Source: Mycolicibacterium cosmeticum (GTDB taxonomy: Bacteria; Actinomycetota; Actinomycetes; Mycobacteriales; Mycobacteriaceae). From it: a stretch of 61,833 nt of DNA. The notes under the pieces are model-generated. The model was not told the DNA's origin, ran no database searches, and saw only the letters and a program-made list of their open reading frames with translations. The DNA is taken from contig JACPVS010000015.1 of assembly GCA_016197365.1 (NCBI GenBank), positions 1-61,833 on the forward strand, read 5' to 3'. Both the position numbers and the translations under genes were made by a program. Position 1 is the stretch's first letter, and the number at the start of each line of letters is the position of its first letter. This document shows positions 1-7,561 of this stretch, one piece after another.

Positions 1-186
1 ACAGGTCCACACCACCCCCGGACACCGCGCTCTTCCTCTTACTCTTCCGCTTCTCCTCCGGCACACACCCAGCCAACCAGACACCCCAATCACAGGCCGA
101 CAGCAGCTGACCGTTCTACACCCTCAATCATGAAGAGCCCCTTTGCCTCAATGCAGGGCCGGGTGTCCGGCGCGGTCCTCGGTAAG

Positions 187-205
187 TTAGGTGAGTGTAC
201 CCTTA
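187..205 (+). promoter_or_regulatory. IdeR-like iron box 1 upstream of bfrA
   Basis: TTAGGTGAGTGTACCCTTA matches the IdeR consensus TTAGGTTAGGCTAACCTAA at 14 of 19 positions. It is one of a pair in front of bacterioferritin. In M. tuberculosis iron-loaded IdeR binds tandem boxes upstream of ferritin genes and activates them, so activation under iron sufficiency is the likely role here. The match is seen in the sequence; the regulation is inferred. Confidence 0.65.
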
Positions 206-239
206 GTTAGGGCAGGCAGTCCATTCATGCACCGCTCAC

Positions 240-258
240 TAGGGTTAGCCTCACCTAT
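240..258 (+). promoter_or_regulatory. IdeR-like iron box 2 upstream of bfrA
   Basis: TAGGGTTAGCCTCACCTAT matches the IdeR consensus at 14 of 19 positions and lies 53 bp downstream of box 1, about five helical turns, so both dimers could occupy one face of the DNA. It is 135 bp upstream of the bfrA start codon. Confidence 0.65.
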
Positions 259-392
259 AACCAGCGTGAACCGAGCCGAAGTCGGGTCGAAAACGCCACC
301 GAAGCCCTCGCTCCCGTACCCGTACTCGACTAGATTCAGGGGGTACGGATGTAGTGACACTTGACCAGCCCTCAAGGTGTTTTAGGAGCGAC

Positions 393-884
393 ATGCAAGG
401 CGATCCGGAAGTTCTGAAACTGCTCAACGAGCAGTTGACCAGCGAACTCACGGCGATCAACCAATACTTCCTGCATTCAAAGATGCAAGACAATTGGGGA
501 TTCACCGAATTGGCGCAACATACGCGCGAAGAATCCATTGAAGAAATGCATCACGCGGAATGGGTCACCGACCGAATTCTGCTCCTCGACGGGCTTCCGA
601 ATTATCAGCGGTTGTTCTCGTTGCGTGTCGGCCAGACGCTGCGTGAGCAGTTCGAGGCCGATCTCGCGATCGAGTACGAGGTGGTGGCGCGGCTGCGGCC
701 GGGCGTCATCATGTGCCGCGAGAAGCAGGATGCCGTGTCGGCCAACCTCCTTGAGCGGATCCTCGGCGACGAGGAGAAGCACATCGACTACCTGGAGACG
801 CAGCTCGAGCTCATGGAGAAGCTCGGCGAGGCGCTGTACTCGGCGCAGTGCGTCTCGCGTCCGCCCGGTGGCGGCGCGGACTGA
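393..884 (+). CDS. bfrA: Bacterioferritin BfrA
   Basis: Heme-containing 24-mer ferritin that oxidises Fe(II) and stores it as ferric mineral in the cytoplasm. The 163-residue product closely resembles mycobacterial BfrA. The di-iron ferroxidase ligands are all present (E18, E51, H54, E94, E127, H130), as is the heme ligand M52. The ATG at 393 is chosen because it begins the family-typical MQGDP and has AGGAG just upstream; an earlier in-frame start would add a non-conserved stretch. Tandem IdeR-like boxes upstream predict iron-dependent activation, and a perfect hairpin follows the stop. A BFD-type ferredoxin gene at 31992, the usual electron donor for iron release, lies in the same window. 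Confidence 0.95.
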   Translation: MQGDPEVLKLLNEQLTSELTAINQYFLHSKMQDNWGFTELAQHTREESIEEMHHAEWVTDRILLLDGLPNYQRLFSLRVGQTLREQFEADLAIEYEVVARLRPGVIMCREKQDAVSANLLERILGDEEKHIDYLETQLELMEKLGEALYSAQCVSRPPGGGAD

Positions 885-897
885 TCTTCGTTTCGAC

Positions 898-929
898 ACG
901 GCCGCCGGCTCGCAGGAGCCGGCGGCCGT
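898..929 (+). terminator. Hairpin terminator after bfrA
   Basis: A perfect 14-bp inverted repeat (ACGGCCGCCGGCTC at 898-911 and its complement at 916-929) with a 4-nt loop begins 13 bp after the bfrA stop. It is followed by CTCGCTTG, so it has only a weak U-tract, as is usual for mycobacterial terminators. It separates bfrA from the KstR-type operator of the next gene. Confidence 0.65.
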
Positions 930-943
930 CTCGCTTGAAAAAC

Positions 944-957
944 TAGAACGCGTTCCA
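944..957 (+). promoter_or_regulatory. KstR-type operator upstream of the AhpD-like gene
   Basis: TAGAACGCGTTCCA fits the KstR consensus TNNAACNNGTTNNA exactly. It overlaps where a -35 element would lie for the TACGGT -10-like hexamer at 976-981, as expected for a repressor. KstR is the TetR-family repressor of cholesterol catabolism, released by a steroid-CoA thioester. Control of the downstream gene is inferred. Confidence 0.65.
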
Positions 958-988
958 ATTTTGGCGCGTCGGGCGTACGGTGACTGTC

Positions 989-1471
989 ATGAGCCGTATC
1001 GGAGACTTCGCCGACGATGATGCCGCCGCCTGGGTGCTCAAATCACCCGAGATCGGCGTGGCCATGGCCGGTTTCACCAACGCGGTCTACACGAAGAACC
1101 GGCTGCCGATGCGGGTCCGAGAGCTCGCCCGGATGGTGATCGCGCTGGACAACGAATGCGTGGTGTGCCAGAACACCCGCGATTCCGAGGGCATCGCCGC
1201 CGGCGTCGACGAGGACCTCTATGGCCACGCCCACGACTGGCAGACCTGGCCCGGCTACAGCGCACAGGAGCGGGTCGCGGCCGAATTCGCCGAGCGGTTC
1301 GCGCGCGACCACACCGCCCTGCGCGACGACGAGGAATTCTGGGTACGCTGCTCGGCGGAGTTCGACGACGAGCTGCTGACCGACCTGGCGCTGTCCTGTG
1401 CCATGTGGCTGGGGATGGGCCGGATGCTGCGCACCCTGGACATCGGGCAGTCCTGCAAGATCACCCTCTGA
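989..1471 (+). CDS. AhpD-like carboxymuconolactone decarboxylase family protein
   Basis: Cytoplasmic 160-residue all-helical CMD/AhpD-fold protein. The redox motif ECVVC (E56, C57, C60) is the CxxC arrangement used by AhpD-type peroxidases and disulfide reductases; the substrate is unknown. The ATG at 989 is preferred over a GTG at 980 because TACGGT (976-981) sits 7 nt before it, the geometry of a leaderless mycobacterial transcript. The exact KstR-type box at 944-957 would cover this promoter, so the gene may be induced during sterol breakdown, where it could protect against peroxides or act on a ring intermediate. Fold and motif are seen; the sterol link is inferred. Confidence 0.85.
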   Translation: MSRIGDFADDDAAAWVLKSPEIGVAMAGFTNAVYTKNRLPMRVRELARMVIALDNECVVCQNTRDSEGIAAGVDEDLYGHAHDWQTWPGYSAQERVAAEFAERFARDHTALRDDEEFWVRCSAEFDDELLTDLALSCAMWLGMGRMLRTLDIGQSCKITL

Positions 1472-1483
1472 TCCGTCGCGGGA

Positions 1484-1503
1484 CGAGCGTAGCGACGGGA
1501 GAA
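1484..1503 (+). repeat. Dispersed GAGCGTAGCGAC element
   Basis: One of five copies in the window of a short element with core GAGCG(T/A)AGCGAC followed by a G-run. Here the trailing GGGAGAAG also serves as the ribosome binding site of the TTG-started gene at 1509. Other copies are at 8703-8726, 16354-16373 and, tandemly, at 29956-30036. Confidence 0.5.
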
Positions 1504-1508
1504 GAGGT

Positions 1509-1931
1509 TTGGGAGCCGGAGCCGCCACCGCGGCGGCCGCCGCATTCGTCTGGCTCGGCATGGTGCTGGCCATCTCCTTCCTCGAAGCGCCGCTGAAGTT
1601 CCGCGCCCCCGGCGTCACGCTCCCCGTCGGGCTCGGAATCGGGCGCCTGGTGTTCCGAGCGCTCAACGCCGCCGAAGCGGCGCTCGCCTCCGTCATCGTC
1701 GTGGCACTGGCGGTGTCCCCGTCGCCGGTTGTCGTCGCCGCGGCCGCCGTCGCCATCGGCGCGCTGGTGGTGCAACTCGTCGCGGTGCGGCCGCGCCTCA
1801 CGCGCCGCTCGGATGCGGTTCTGGCAGGGTCGGACACGCCGCGATCCGACGCGCACCACGCCTACGTCGGCCTCGAACTGGTCAAGGTGATCGCTCTGCT
1901 CGTCGCCGGTATCGCACTGTTGTCACGGTGA
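1509..1931 (+). CDS. Small integral membrane protein, unknown function
   Basis: The 140-residue product has about four hydrophobic segments, including one near residues 8-22 and a C-terminal helix, joined by short basic loops (VRPRLTRR). A motif FLEAPLKFRAPG follows the first helix. I recognise no catalytic residues and cannot assign a function. The TTG at 1509 is chosen because the purine-rich GGGAGAAGAGG lies directly upstream and the membrane segment starts soon after. The gene lies 37 bp after the AhpD-like gene, possibly in one transcript. Its last 50 bp overlap the end of the convergent CcdA gene, which is unusually long for such an overlap. Confidence 0.65.
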   Translation: MGAGAATAAAAAFVWLGMVLAISFLEAPLKFRAPGVTLPVGLGIGRLVFRALNAAEAALASVIVVALAVSPSPVVVAAAAVAIGALVVQLVAVRPRLTRRSDAVLAGSDTPRSDAHHAYVGLELVKVIALLVAGIALLSR

Positions 1932-2730
1932 GCACGACGACCACCAGAAGCACGGCGAGCCACGGCCAACTTCCGTGCTGGTGCACCCAGCCGGCCAGGA
2001 CGGACTGGATGCGTCCGGCGGCGGTGACCACCGGGTCGGTCACCGGTGTCGCCGACCCGAACAGCCGGATCTCGTAGACGCCGTAGTAGGCCACGTAGGC
2101 GCCCACCACGATCAGCAGCAGGCCGCTGATTCTGTTGACATAGGGCACAATTCGGCGCATCCGGTCCAGTACCGCGGAACTGGCGAACGCCACCGACACC
2201 GCCAGTGCCCCGACGATCAGCGCGAAGCCGCCCGCATAGGCCAGGTACACCAACACCGTGCTCTGCACGGAGCCCGCCCGCGCCGCGCCGGCCGTCACCG
2301 CCAGGAACGGGCCCACCGTGCAGGACAGCGAGGCCAGGGCGAAACCGGCGCCGTAGCCGAACATGGAGCCCAGTCGCACCGACGGCGCCCATCGCGCGCC
2401 CGCGCCGAAAGGTATCCCGACCCGACGCCCCACCAGGAGCCACAGGCCCAGGCCGACCAGCGTGACACCGATGAACACCGTCACGTAGGGGAGATAACGC
2501 TGGATGGTGGAGGCCACCGACACGGCGAGCGTGCCGAACCCCGCGAACACCACCACCACACCCAGCGTCATCGCCGCCGTTGCGGCCACCGCCCTGGCGA
2601 GTGCTCGCCCCGGTGCGCCATCGCTGCGCACCACCAATGCCAGGTACGCCGGCAGCATGGCGAATCCGCACGGGTTCAGGGCGGCGACCAGTCCGGCACC
2701 GAACGCCAGTCCGAGCAGATCGGCGTCCAC
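1882..2730 (-). CDS. CcdA/DsbD-type thiol-disulfide membrane transporter
   Basis: Polytopic 282-residue membrane protein that passes reducing equivalents from cytoplasmic thioredoxin to an extracytoplasmic thioredoxin-like partner. The two redox cysteines of the family are visible, in NPCGF of the first helix and SCTVGPF of the central repeat. The GTG start at 2730 directly abuts the TGA of the upstream thioredoxin gene, giving a two-gene operon equivalent to mpt53 (Rv2878c) and Rv2877c of M. tuberculosis. The end overlaps the convergent small membrane protein gene by 50 bp. The partner is identified by context; donor and acceptor were not tested. Confidence 0.88.
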   Translation of the reverse strand: MDADLLGLAFGAGLVAALNPCGFAMLPAYLALVVRSDGAPGRALARAVAATAAMTLGVVVVFAGFGTLAVSVASTIQRYLPYVTVFIGVTLVGLGLWLLVGRRVGIPFGAGARWAPSVRLGSMFGYGAGFALASLSCTVGPFLAVTAGAARAGSVQSTVLVYLAYAGGFALIVGALAVSVAFASSAVLDRMRRIVPYVNRISGLLLIVVGAYVAYYGVYEIRLFGSATPVTDPVVTAAGRIQSVLAGWVHQHGSWPWLAVLLVVVVLTVTTVRYRRRAERSP

Positions 2731-3219
2731 TCAGCTCAGGGCGGCCACGCGGTCGGAGAGTTCCTGTTCGGACATCGCCGAGGTCGGGTTGTTGACGAAT
2801 GATGTTGTGCCATCCGGCTTTACGAACAGGTAGGCCGGCTGCCACGGCACATTGAACCGCGACCAGATGGACCCGTCGGCGTCGTTGAGGTTGGTGAAGC
2901 CCAGGTTGTACTTGGAGACGAAACCCTGCATGGCCGACACGTCGGAGCGCGCTGCGACGCCGACGAAGGTGACCCCGGGATGCGTCGCGGCGACATGACT
3001 GACGCTGGGCGCTTCCTGGTTGCAGAACGGGCACCACGGTGTCCAGAACCAGAGCACGGCCGGGCGGCCCTGCAGGCTCGAGCCGTTGAACGGGCTGCCC
3101 GACAGGGTGGTTCCGGTGAATTGCAGACGGTCGTCGGCCAGGGCCGGGGGAGCGGTGACACCGGCGAGCAGCGCGGCTGCGATGACGACGAGCCAGAGGT
3201 GACGGATTCGGGAGGTCAT
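2731..3219 (-). CDS. Secreted thioredoxin-fold protein, Mpt53/DsbE-like
   Basis: Extracytoplasmic 162-residue thiol-disulfide oxidoreductase. An N-terminal signal peptide (hydrophobic stretch about 9-27, ending ALA) precedes a thioredoxin fold with the active site WCPFC near residues 62-66; M. tuberculosis Mpt53 has a WCPxC site as well. Later cis-Pro-type sequence VPWQPAYLF is also present. It is the first gene of a two-gene operon with the CcdA homologue immediately downstream, which should keep it in the right redox state. Likely role: oxidation or repair of disulfides in secreted proteins. Confidence 0.9.
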   Translation of the reverse strand: MTSRIRHLWLVVIAAALLAGVTAPPALADDRLQFTGTTLSGSPFNGSSLQGRPAVLWFWTPWCPFCNQEAPSVSHVAATHPGVTFVGVAARSDVSAMQGFVSKYNLGFTNLNDADGSIWSRFNVPWQPAYLFVKPDGTTSFVNNPTSAMSEQELSDRVAALS

Positions 3220-3254
3220 ACCGGTAGCACGTACCCGGTTGCGGTCCGGTTCAG

Positions 3255-3698
3255 TCAGATCTGCCCGGTGGCGTCGTAGATCCAGGACATGTCGGACCGG
3301 GCGAGGTCATCCATCCACGTCGACGGCGCGAAGTTCACCAGCGCGCCCATGTCCCAGTAGTCCTTCCACAACGTGATCCGGTCGTTCTCCACCTGGTGCA
3401 CGGTGACGAAACGCAGCACGGCGGTCTCGCCGGTCGGCCACTCCCAGGTCTCGGAATGCTCGTACATGACACTGCCGCCATCGGCGACCAACAGCCCGTC
3501 GTGATTGACGTAGGAGGCCAGCGGCTCCAGCCCGATCTTCAACCGTTTGACGATGTCCTCTGGGCCACGGGCGGACGCCGCGGGGCCGACCGGCATGTCG
3601 GCGTAGAGGCAGTCGTCGGCGAGGTGCGACTTGACCGCATCCCAGTCGCGCTCGGACAGCGCCTTCCACATCTGCCTGACGGTATCTTCAGCTGACAC
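3255..3698 (-). CDS. SnoaL-like (NTF2 fold) protein
   Basis: The 147-residue product has the NTF2/SnoaL-like pattern: an N-terminal helix (DTVRQMWKALSERDWDAVKSHL), a polar pocket region and strand motifs such as WKDYWDMG. The family includes isomerases, hydratases and ligand-binding proteins, and the substrate here is unknown. The GTG at 3698 is chosen because the protein then begins at the conserved first helix; upstream residues are an unlike Arg/Pro extension. Its first 11 bp overlap the end of the amidohydrolase gene, indicating translational coupling. In M. tuberculosis relatives of both proteins (Rv2910c, Rv2913c) are near neighbours. Confidence 0.82.
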   Translation of the reverse strand: MSAEDTVRQMWKALSERDWDAVKSHLADDCLYADMPVGPAASARGPEDIVKRLKIGLEPLASYVNHDGLLVADGGSVMYEHSETWEWPTGETAVLRFVTVHQVENDRITLWKDYWDMGALVNFAPSTWMDDLARSDMSWIYDATGQI

Positions 3699-5496
3699 TG
3701 GACAATTCGCCTTTCTCCGTGCGCAGCGCGGGGGCTCGGTGCGCGGCGCGCAGGAACCGTCCGGTGCGCCGCCTGCCGACGAGCTCGCTGTACTTGCCGC
3801 CTGCGAACACCGCGCGGCCACCGACGTACACGGCGCGCACGGTGTCGTCGTTGCGGTTCACCATGCGCGACAGCCCGCCGTACTGGTCGACGGGCTGTTC
3901 GGCGTAGGCCTCCAGGGCGGAGTCGAGCCGGGCCGGGTCGACGATGACGAGGTCGGCGCGATCCCCGATCCGCAGGTGGCCGGCGTCGAGGCGGTACCAG
4001 TCGGCCAGCTCACCGGTGAGCCGGTGCACGGCGGCCTCGATGGTCATGAACGGGCTGCCGGCCCTCTCGGCGTCGTGGACATGGCGCAGCAGCCGCAGAC
4101 CCATGTTGTAGAAGGCCATGTTGCGCAGGTGCGCACCCGCGTCGGAGAAGCCGATCTGGATTCCCGGGTCCCGCGCCAGCTTTTTCAGCACGTCCGGACG
4201 GTGGTTGGAGATGGTGGTGCGCCAGCGCAGCTCTCGGCCGTGCTCGAGCACCAGGTCCAGGAACGCCTCGACGGGGTGCACGCCACGGTTGGTGGCCACC
4301 TGACCGAAGGACCGGCCGACCACGGTCGGATCCGGGCACGCGACGATGTCGGCGTCGAAGAAGTCGCGTTGCCACACCCGGACACCGAACTTGTTCTCGT
4401 AGTCCTCGCGGAACTTCCGCCGGTACGCGGGATCACGCAGCAGCTCATCGCGTTCCGCCTCGTCGCGCAGATGCAGCGCCGCGGCGCCGGTGCCGAATTC
4501 TTCGAAGACCACGAGGTCGATGCCGTCGGCGTATACCTCGAACGGGACCGGGAGGTGCTGCCAGCGGAAATTGCCGCCCAGTGCGTTCACCGTTCGCGCC
4601 AGCGGGCCGAGGATCTTCACGGCGTAGGGGTTGGACTTCACGTCGGCGGCCGAGAGCAGGCTGGTCTTGAGCGGGTTGCGGAACAGGCCGAGCGACTGTG
4701 CCAGCTGTGATCCCAGATTGAGCGGGTTGGTGATGTCGGGGCCTGACTGCAGAACGCGGCCGGTGCGCCGCAACAGCGATTTGAGCCTGCGCAGCTCGCG
4801 CGGTTTGGCATAGGTGGACGGCAGGGTGCGAGACCGGCATACTTCGCCGTCGATTTTGTCGAAAAGCAGCTGCTGCGAGGACATTCCGACGAATCCGGCG
4901 TCCAGCGCCTCCGCGAGCATGCGTTCCATCTCGGCCTGCTCGCGCCGGGTCGGACGTTCGTTGCCGCGGGTGGCCCGGTCCAGTCCCATGACGGCGGTGC
5001 GCATGTCGGAATGCCCGAGGAAGGCCGCCACGTTCGGACCCAGCGGCAGCTTCTCCAGGGCCTCGACGTAGCCGTCGGCGCTGCTCCACGTCTTGTGCTC
5101 GTCGACGGCGGCGATGACGTGGTCGCGGGGGATCGCCTCGACGCGGCCGAACAGGTCCCCGGCATCCTCGCCGCCGACGTGAACGGTCGACAGTGAGCAG
5201 GAGCCGAGCATCACCGTGGTCACGCCGTGGCGCAGCGACTCTCCCAGTGCCGGGCCGCCGAGGATCTCGACGTCGTAGTGGGTGTGGATGTCGAGCATGC
5301 CGGGCAGCACCCAGGTGCCGTCCGCGTCGACGACATCGGGGCACCCGGCGGCATCGAGTTCGTCGGCGCTGATCGCCACGACATGGCCGTCGCGGATGCC
5401 GATGTTGCGGACCGCCGACGGGGCGCCCGTTCCGTCGAACCAGCGGCCGCCGCGGATGATCGTGTCAAAAGTGTTGCGGGTCACGTTCGTGCTCAC
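3688..5496 (-). CDS. D-aminoacylase-type metal-dependent amidohydrolase
   Basis: Cytoplasmic 602-residue member of the amidohydrolase-3 family (N-acyl-D-amino-acid deacylase type), related to Rv2913c. It shows the N-terminal beta domain (FDTIIRGGRWFDGTG), the metal-binding DIHTHYD, a later SNHRPD histidine region, the catalytic FSDAGAH aspartate and the C-terminal ADLVIVDP. Predicted reaction: hydrolysis of an amide or related cyclic bond; substrate not determined. The GTG at 5496 is preferred to one at 5532 because GGCGGGG precedes it and conserved sequence starts shortly after. It overlaps the downstream SnoaL-like gene by 11 bp, so the two products probably act on related molecules. Confidence 0.88.
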   Translation of the reverse strand: MSTNVTRNTFDTIIRGGRWFDGTGAPSAVRNIGIRDGHVVAISADELDAAGCPDVVDADGTWVLPGMLDIHTHYDVEILGGPALGESLRHGVTTVMLGSCSLSTVHVGGEDAGDLFGRVEAIPRDHVIAAVDEHKTWSSADGYVEALEKLPLGPNVAAFLGHSDMRTAVMGLDRATRGNERPTRREQAEMERMLAEALDAGFVGMSSQQLLFDKIDGEVCRSRTLPSTYAKPRELRRLKSLLRRTGRVLQSGPDITNPLNLGSQLAQSLGLFRNPLKTSLLSAADVKSNPYAVKILGPLARTVNALGGNFRWQHLPVPFEVYADGIDLVVFEEFGTGAAALHLRDEAERDELLRDPAYRRKFREDYENKFGVRVWQRDFFDADIVACPDPTVVGRSFGQVATNRGVHPVEAFLDLVLEHGRELRWRTTISNHRPDVLKKLARDPGIQIGFSDAGAHLRNMAFYNMGLRLLRHVHDAERAGSPFMTIEAAVHRLTGELADWYRLDAGHLRIGDRADLVIVDPARLDSALEAYAEQPVDQYGGLSRMVNRNDDTVRAVYVGGRAVFAGGKYSELVGRRRTGRFLRAAHRAPALRTEKGELSSVS

Positions 5497-5585
5497 CCCG
5501 CCATCAGAACAGCGCGGCGGGACGGGTGTCAACGAAAATCGTGAACAGATTCCTGAAATTGTCTACAAATCTCGTCGACCTGCGG

Positions 5586-6500
5586 CTATGGTGCGGACCA
5601 CCCATCAGGGCAGCGGCCGTCGATGTCGGTGAACCCGTATTCGGCGGCCAGGGCGGCCGAGGTGACCGACCGCTGATTCCACCGCCGCCGCTGCGGGTCG
5701 GCGGCGATCGCCGCGACCCCGCGGCCCACGAATCGGGGGGACTCGGACTGGGCGAAACCAGGCGGTGCTGCGGGGTAGCCGTCGGCGCGTTCGATGTCCA
5801 GGGCCTGGTGCCAGTCCTTTTCGGACACGCCGTAGGCGTCGAGCATCATCTCCGAACGCAGCCAGCCGGGGGTGACGGCCACCGCGGTGGCGCCGAAGGC
5901 CGACAACTCGTGGCCCTGGCTGTAGGCCAACCGGTTCACGGCGACCTTGGCCAGATCGTAGAACACCGACAGACGGTAGTTCTCGGCATTGTATTCTGTT
6001 GTGCCATCGGTGATTTCGACTACGAGACCGCCGGGCCGGGTGACCAGTAGCGGGGTCAGGCAGTGCGAGGTGATCAGGTGGGTGTCAATACCGAGGCGCA
6101 GAATGCGCAGCCCGTCATCGAGGTCGTGCTCCCACATCGGCCTGCCCCACGTCGACGGCGGACCCTTGAGCACCTCGGCGCCCCAGATGTCGTTGACCAG
6201 GATGTCGATGGCGCCGAACTCGTATCGGAGTCGCCTGGCCAGACCCTGAACCTGGGCGACATCGAGATGGTTCACCCGGATGGCCAGCCCGGTGCCGCCC
6301 AGCGCGGTCACCAGTTCGGCGGTCTCCTCGATGGTCTCGGGGCGCTCGTAGTCGGAATCCTCATTGCCCGCGGCGCTGCTGCGACCGGTGCAGACGACGG
6401 TGGCGCCCGCCTCACCGAGCGCGGCGGCGATCCCGCGGCCGGCACCACGGGTTGCGCCGGCAACGACTGCAACCCGGCCACGCAAGGATCCAGCCGTCAT
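5586..6500 (-). CDS. Short-chain dehydrogenase/reductase
   Basis: Cytoplasmic 304-residue classical SDR with a Rossmann fold. The nucleotide-binding motif GATRGAGRG is at residues 15-23, followed by NDIWG (variant of NNAG), and the active-site YxxxK is in YDLAK. The protein is longer than the usual 250 residues because of an extended C-terminus containing an Arg-rich end. Substrate unknown; the NNAG variant and the length set it apart from FabG-like enzymes. It starts 76 bp from the divergent dienelactone hydrolase gene. Confidence 0.88.
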   Translation of the reverse strand: MTAGSLRGRVAVVAGATRGAGRGIAAALGEAGATVVCTGRSSAAGNEDSDYERPETIEETAELVTALGGTGLAIRVNHLDVAQVQGLARRLRYEFGAIDILVNDIWGAEVLKGPPSTWGRPMWEHDLDDGLRILRLGIDTHLITSHCLTPLLVTRPGGLVVEITDGTTEYNAENYRLSVFYDLAKVAVNRLAYSQGHELSAFGATAVAVTPGWLRSEMMLDAYGVSEKDWHQALDIERADGYPAAPPGFAQSESPRFVGRGVAAIAADPQRRRWNQRSVTSAALAAEYGFTDIDGRCPDGWSAP

Positions 6501-6567
6501 CGACTGAGTATTGCCTGTCCAGAAACACGCCAGGGGGCTTTAACGAATCCGGTGCATACTCGCGAGG

Positions 6568-7482
6568 GTGACCCCGATGCAGCGCTACATCGCCGAAGAG
6601 ATTGCCACCGACCACGTCGACGGGCTGATGTCCCGGCGCGAAGCGCTCCGCAGGCTCGCGCTGCTGGGCGTCGGTGCCGGCGCGGCCAGCGTCCTGATCG
6701 CGGCGTGCAGCGACAAGAAGGCAGCGACGCCGGCTCCGACGTCGACGGCACCGTCCGGCACCTCCGCCGCCGTCGCCCCGCCGCCCGGCTCCGAGCACAC
6801 GCTGCCGACCGCGCCGATCAACTGGACCGGCCCGCAAGGCGAGCTCGAGGCGGCGTGGAGTGAGGCGCCCGACCCGAAGGGTGGGGTGCTCATCGTGCAC
6901 GAGAACAAGGGCCTCAACGACTGGACGCGATCGGTCGCCGGCCGGTTCGCGGGCAGCGGGTACTCGGCGCTGGCCATCGATCTGCTCTCGCCCCAGGGCG
7001 GGACCGGCAGCTTCACCGACCCCGCCGCCGCCACCGCCGCGCTGGGCAAGATCCCGGCCGCCGATCTGGTGGCCAACCTGAAGTCCGGGGTCGAGGAACT
7101 GGCCCGTCGCGTTCCCGGCCGCAAGCTGGCCGCGGTCGGCTTCTGCATGGGTGGCGGCCTGGTCTGGCAGACGCTCGCGGCCGGCGAACCACGGCTGGCC
7201 GCTGCCGTCCCGTTCTACGGCCCGACGCCGGAGAACGCCGACTTCGCAGGCTCCAAAAATGCTGCGGTGCTTGGGTTCTACGGTGCGCTCGACGACAGGG
7301 TGAACGCCACCCAGGCCACCGCCAAGGCGGCACTGGAAAAGGCGGGCATGGTCCACGACCTGGTCACCGAACCCGACGCCAACCATGCGTTCTTCAATGA
7401 CACCGGTGAGCGCTACAACGCTGCGGCCGCCGCGGATGCCTGGCAGCGGGTGCAGGACTGGTTTACGAAGTACCTCACCTGA
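6568..7482 (+). CDS. Exported dienelactone hydrolase family lipoprotein
   Basis: Alpha/beta hydrolase of 304 residues. The N-terminus carries twin arginines (SRREALRRLALL, residues 22-33) and a lipobox IAAC with C47, so it is probably exported by Tat and lipid-anchored. The Pro/Thr/Ser linker is followed by the hydrolase domain with the cysteine nucleophile of this family (GFCMGGG, C193), D242 (GALDDR) and H273 (NHAFFND). Substrate unknown. The GTG at 6568 has CATACT 7 nt upstream, consistent with a leaderless start; an ATG at 6577 with GAGGG upstream is the alternative. Confidence 0.88.
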   Translation: MTPMQRYIAEEIATDHVDGLMSRREALRRLALLGVGAGAASVLIAACSDKKAATPAPTSTAPSGTSAAVAPPPGSEHTLPTAPINWTGPQGELEAAWSEAPDPKGGVLIVHENKGLNDWTRSVAGRFAGSGYSALAIDLLSPQGGTGSFTDPAAATAALGKIPAADLVANLKSGVEELARRVPGRKLAAVGFCMGGGLVWQTLAAGEPRLAAAVPFYGPTPENADFAGSKNAAVLGFYGALDDRVNATQATAKAALEKAGMVHDLVTEPDANHAFFNDTGERYNAAAAADAWQRVQDWFTKYLT

Positions 7483-7561
7483 GCAGGTCGTTCATGAGCC
7501 GTTAAGGGACTCGTCGGGTGGGCGTGTTCGTCAGCACACGGGCTGCCGATCTGATGGACAC

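Larger units (their letters stand above)
1..392. other. Left-edge region without a called gene; holds the bfrA control region
   Basis: No convincing gene is present before bfrA. The first 60 bases include a pyrimidine-rich stretch (about 30-60). One frame is open from base 1 to about 207 but its product is a low-complexity Pro/Ser/Thr/Arg string, so I do not call it a gene tail. The right half holds two IdeR-like boxes at 187-205 and 240-258. Confidence 0.5.

Noticed and set aside
1..207. Open frame at the left edge as a possible gene tail
   Set aside because: Low-complexity Pro/Ser/Arg product without domain; cannot be told from chance without upstream sequence.
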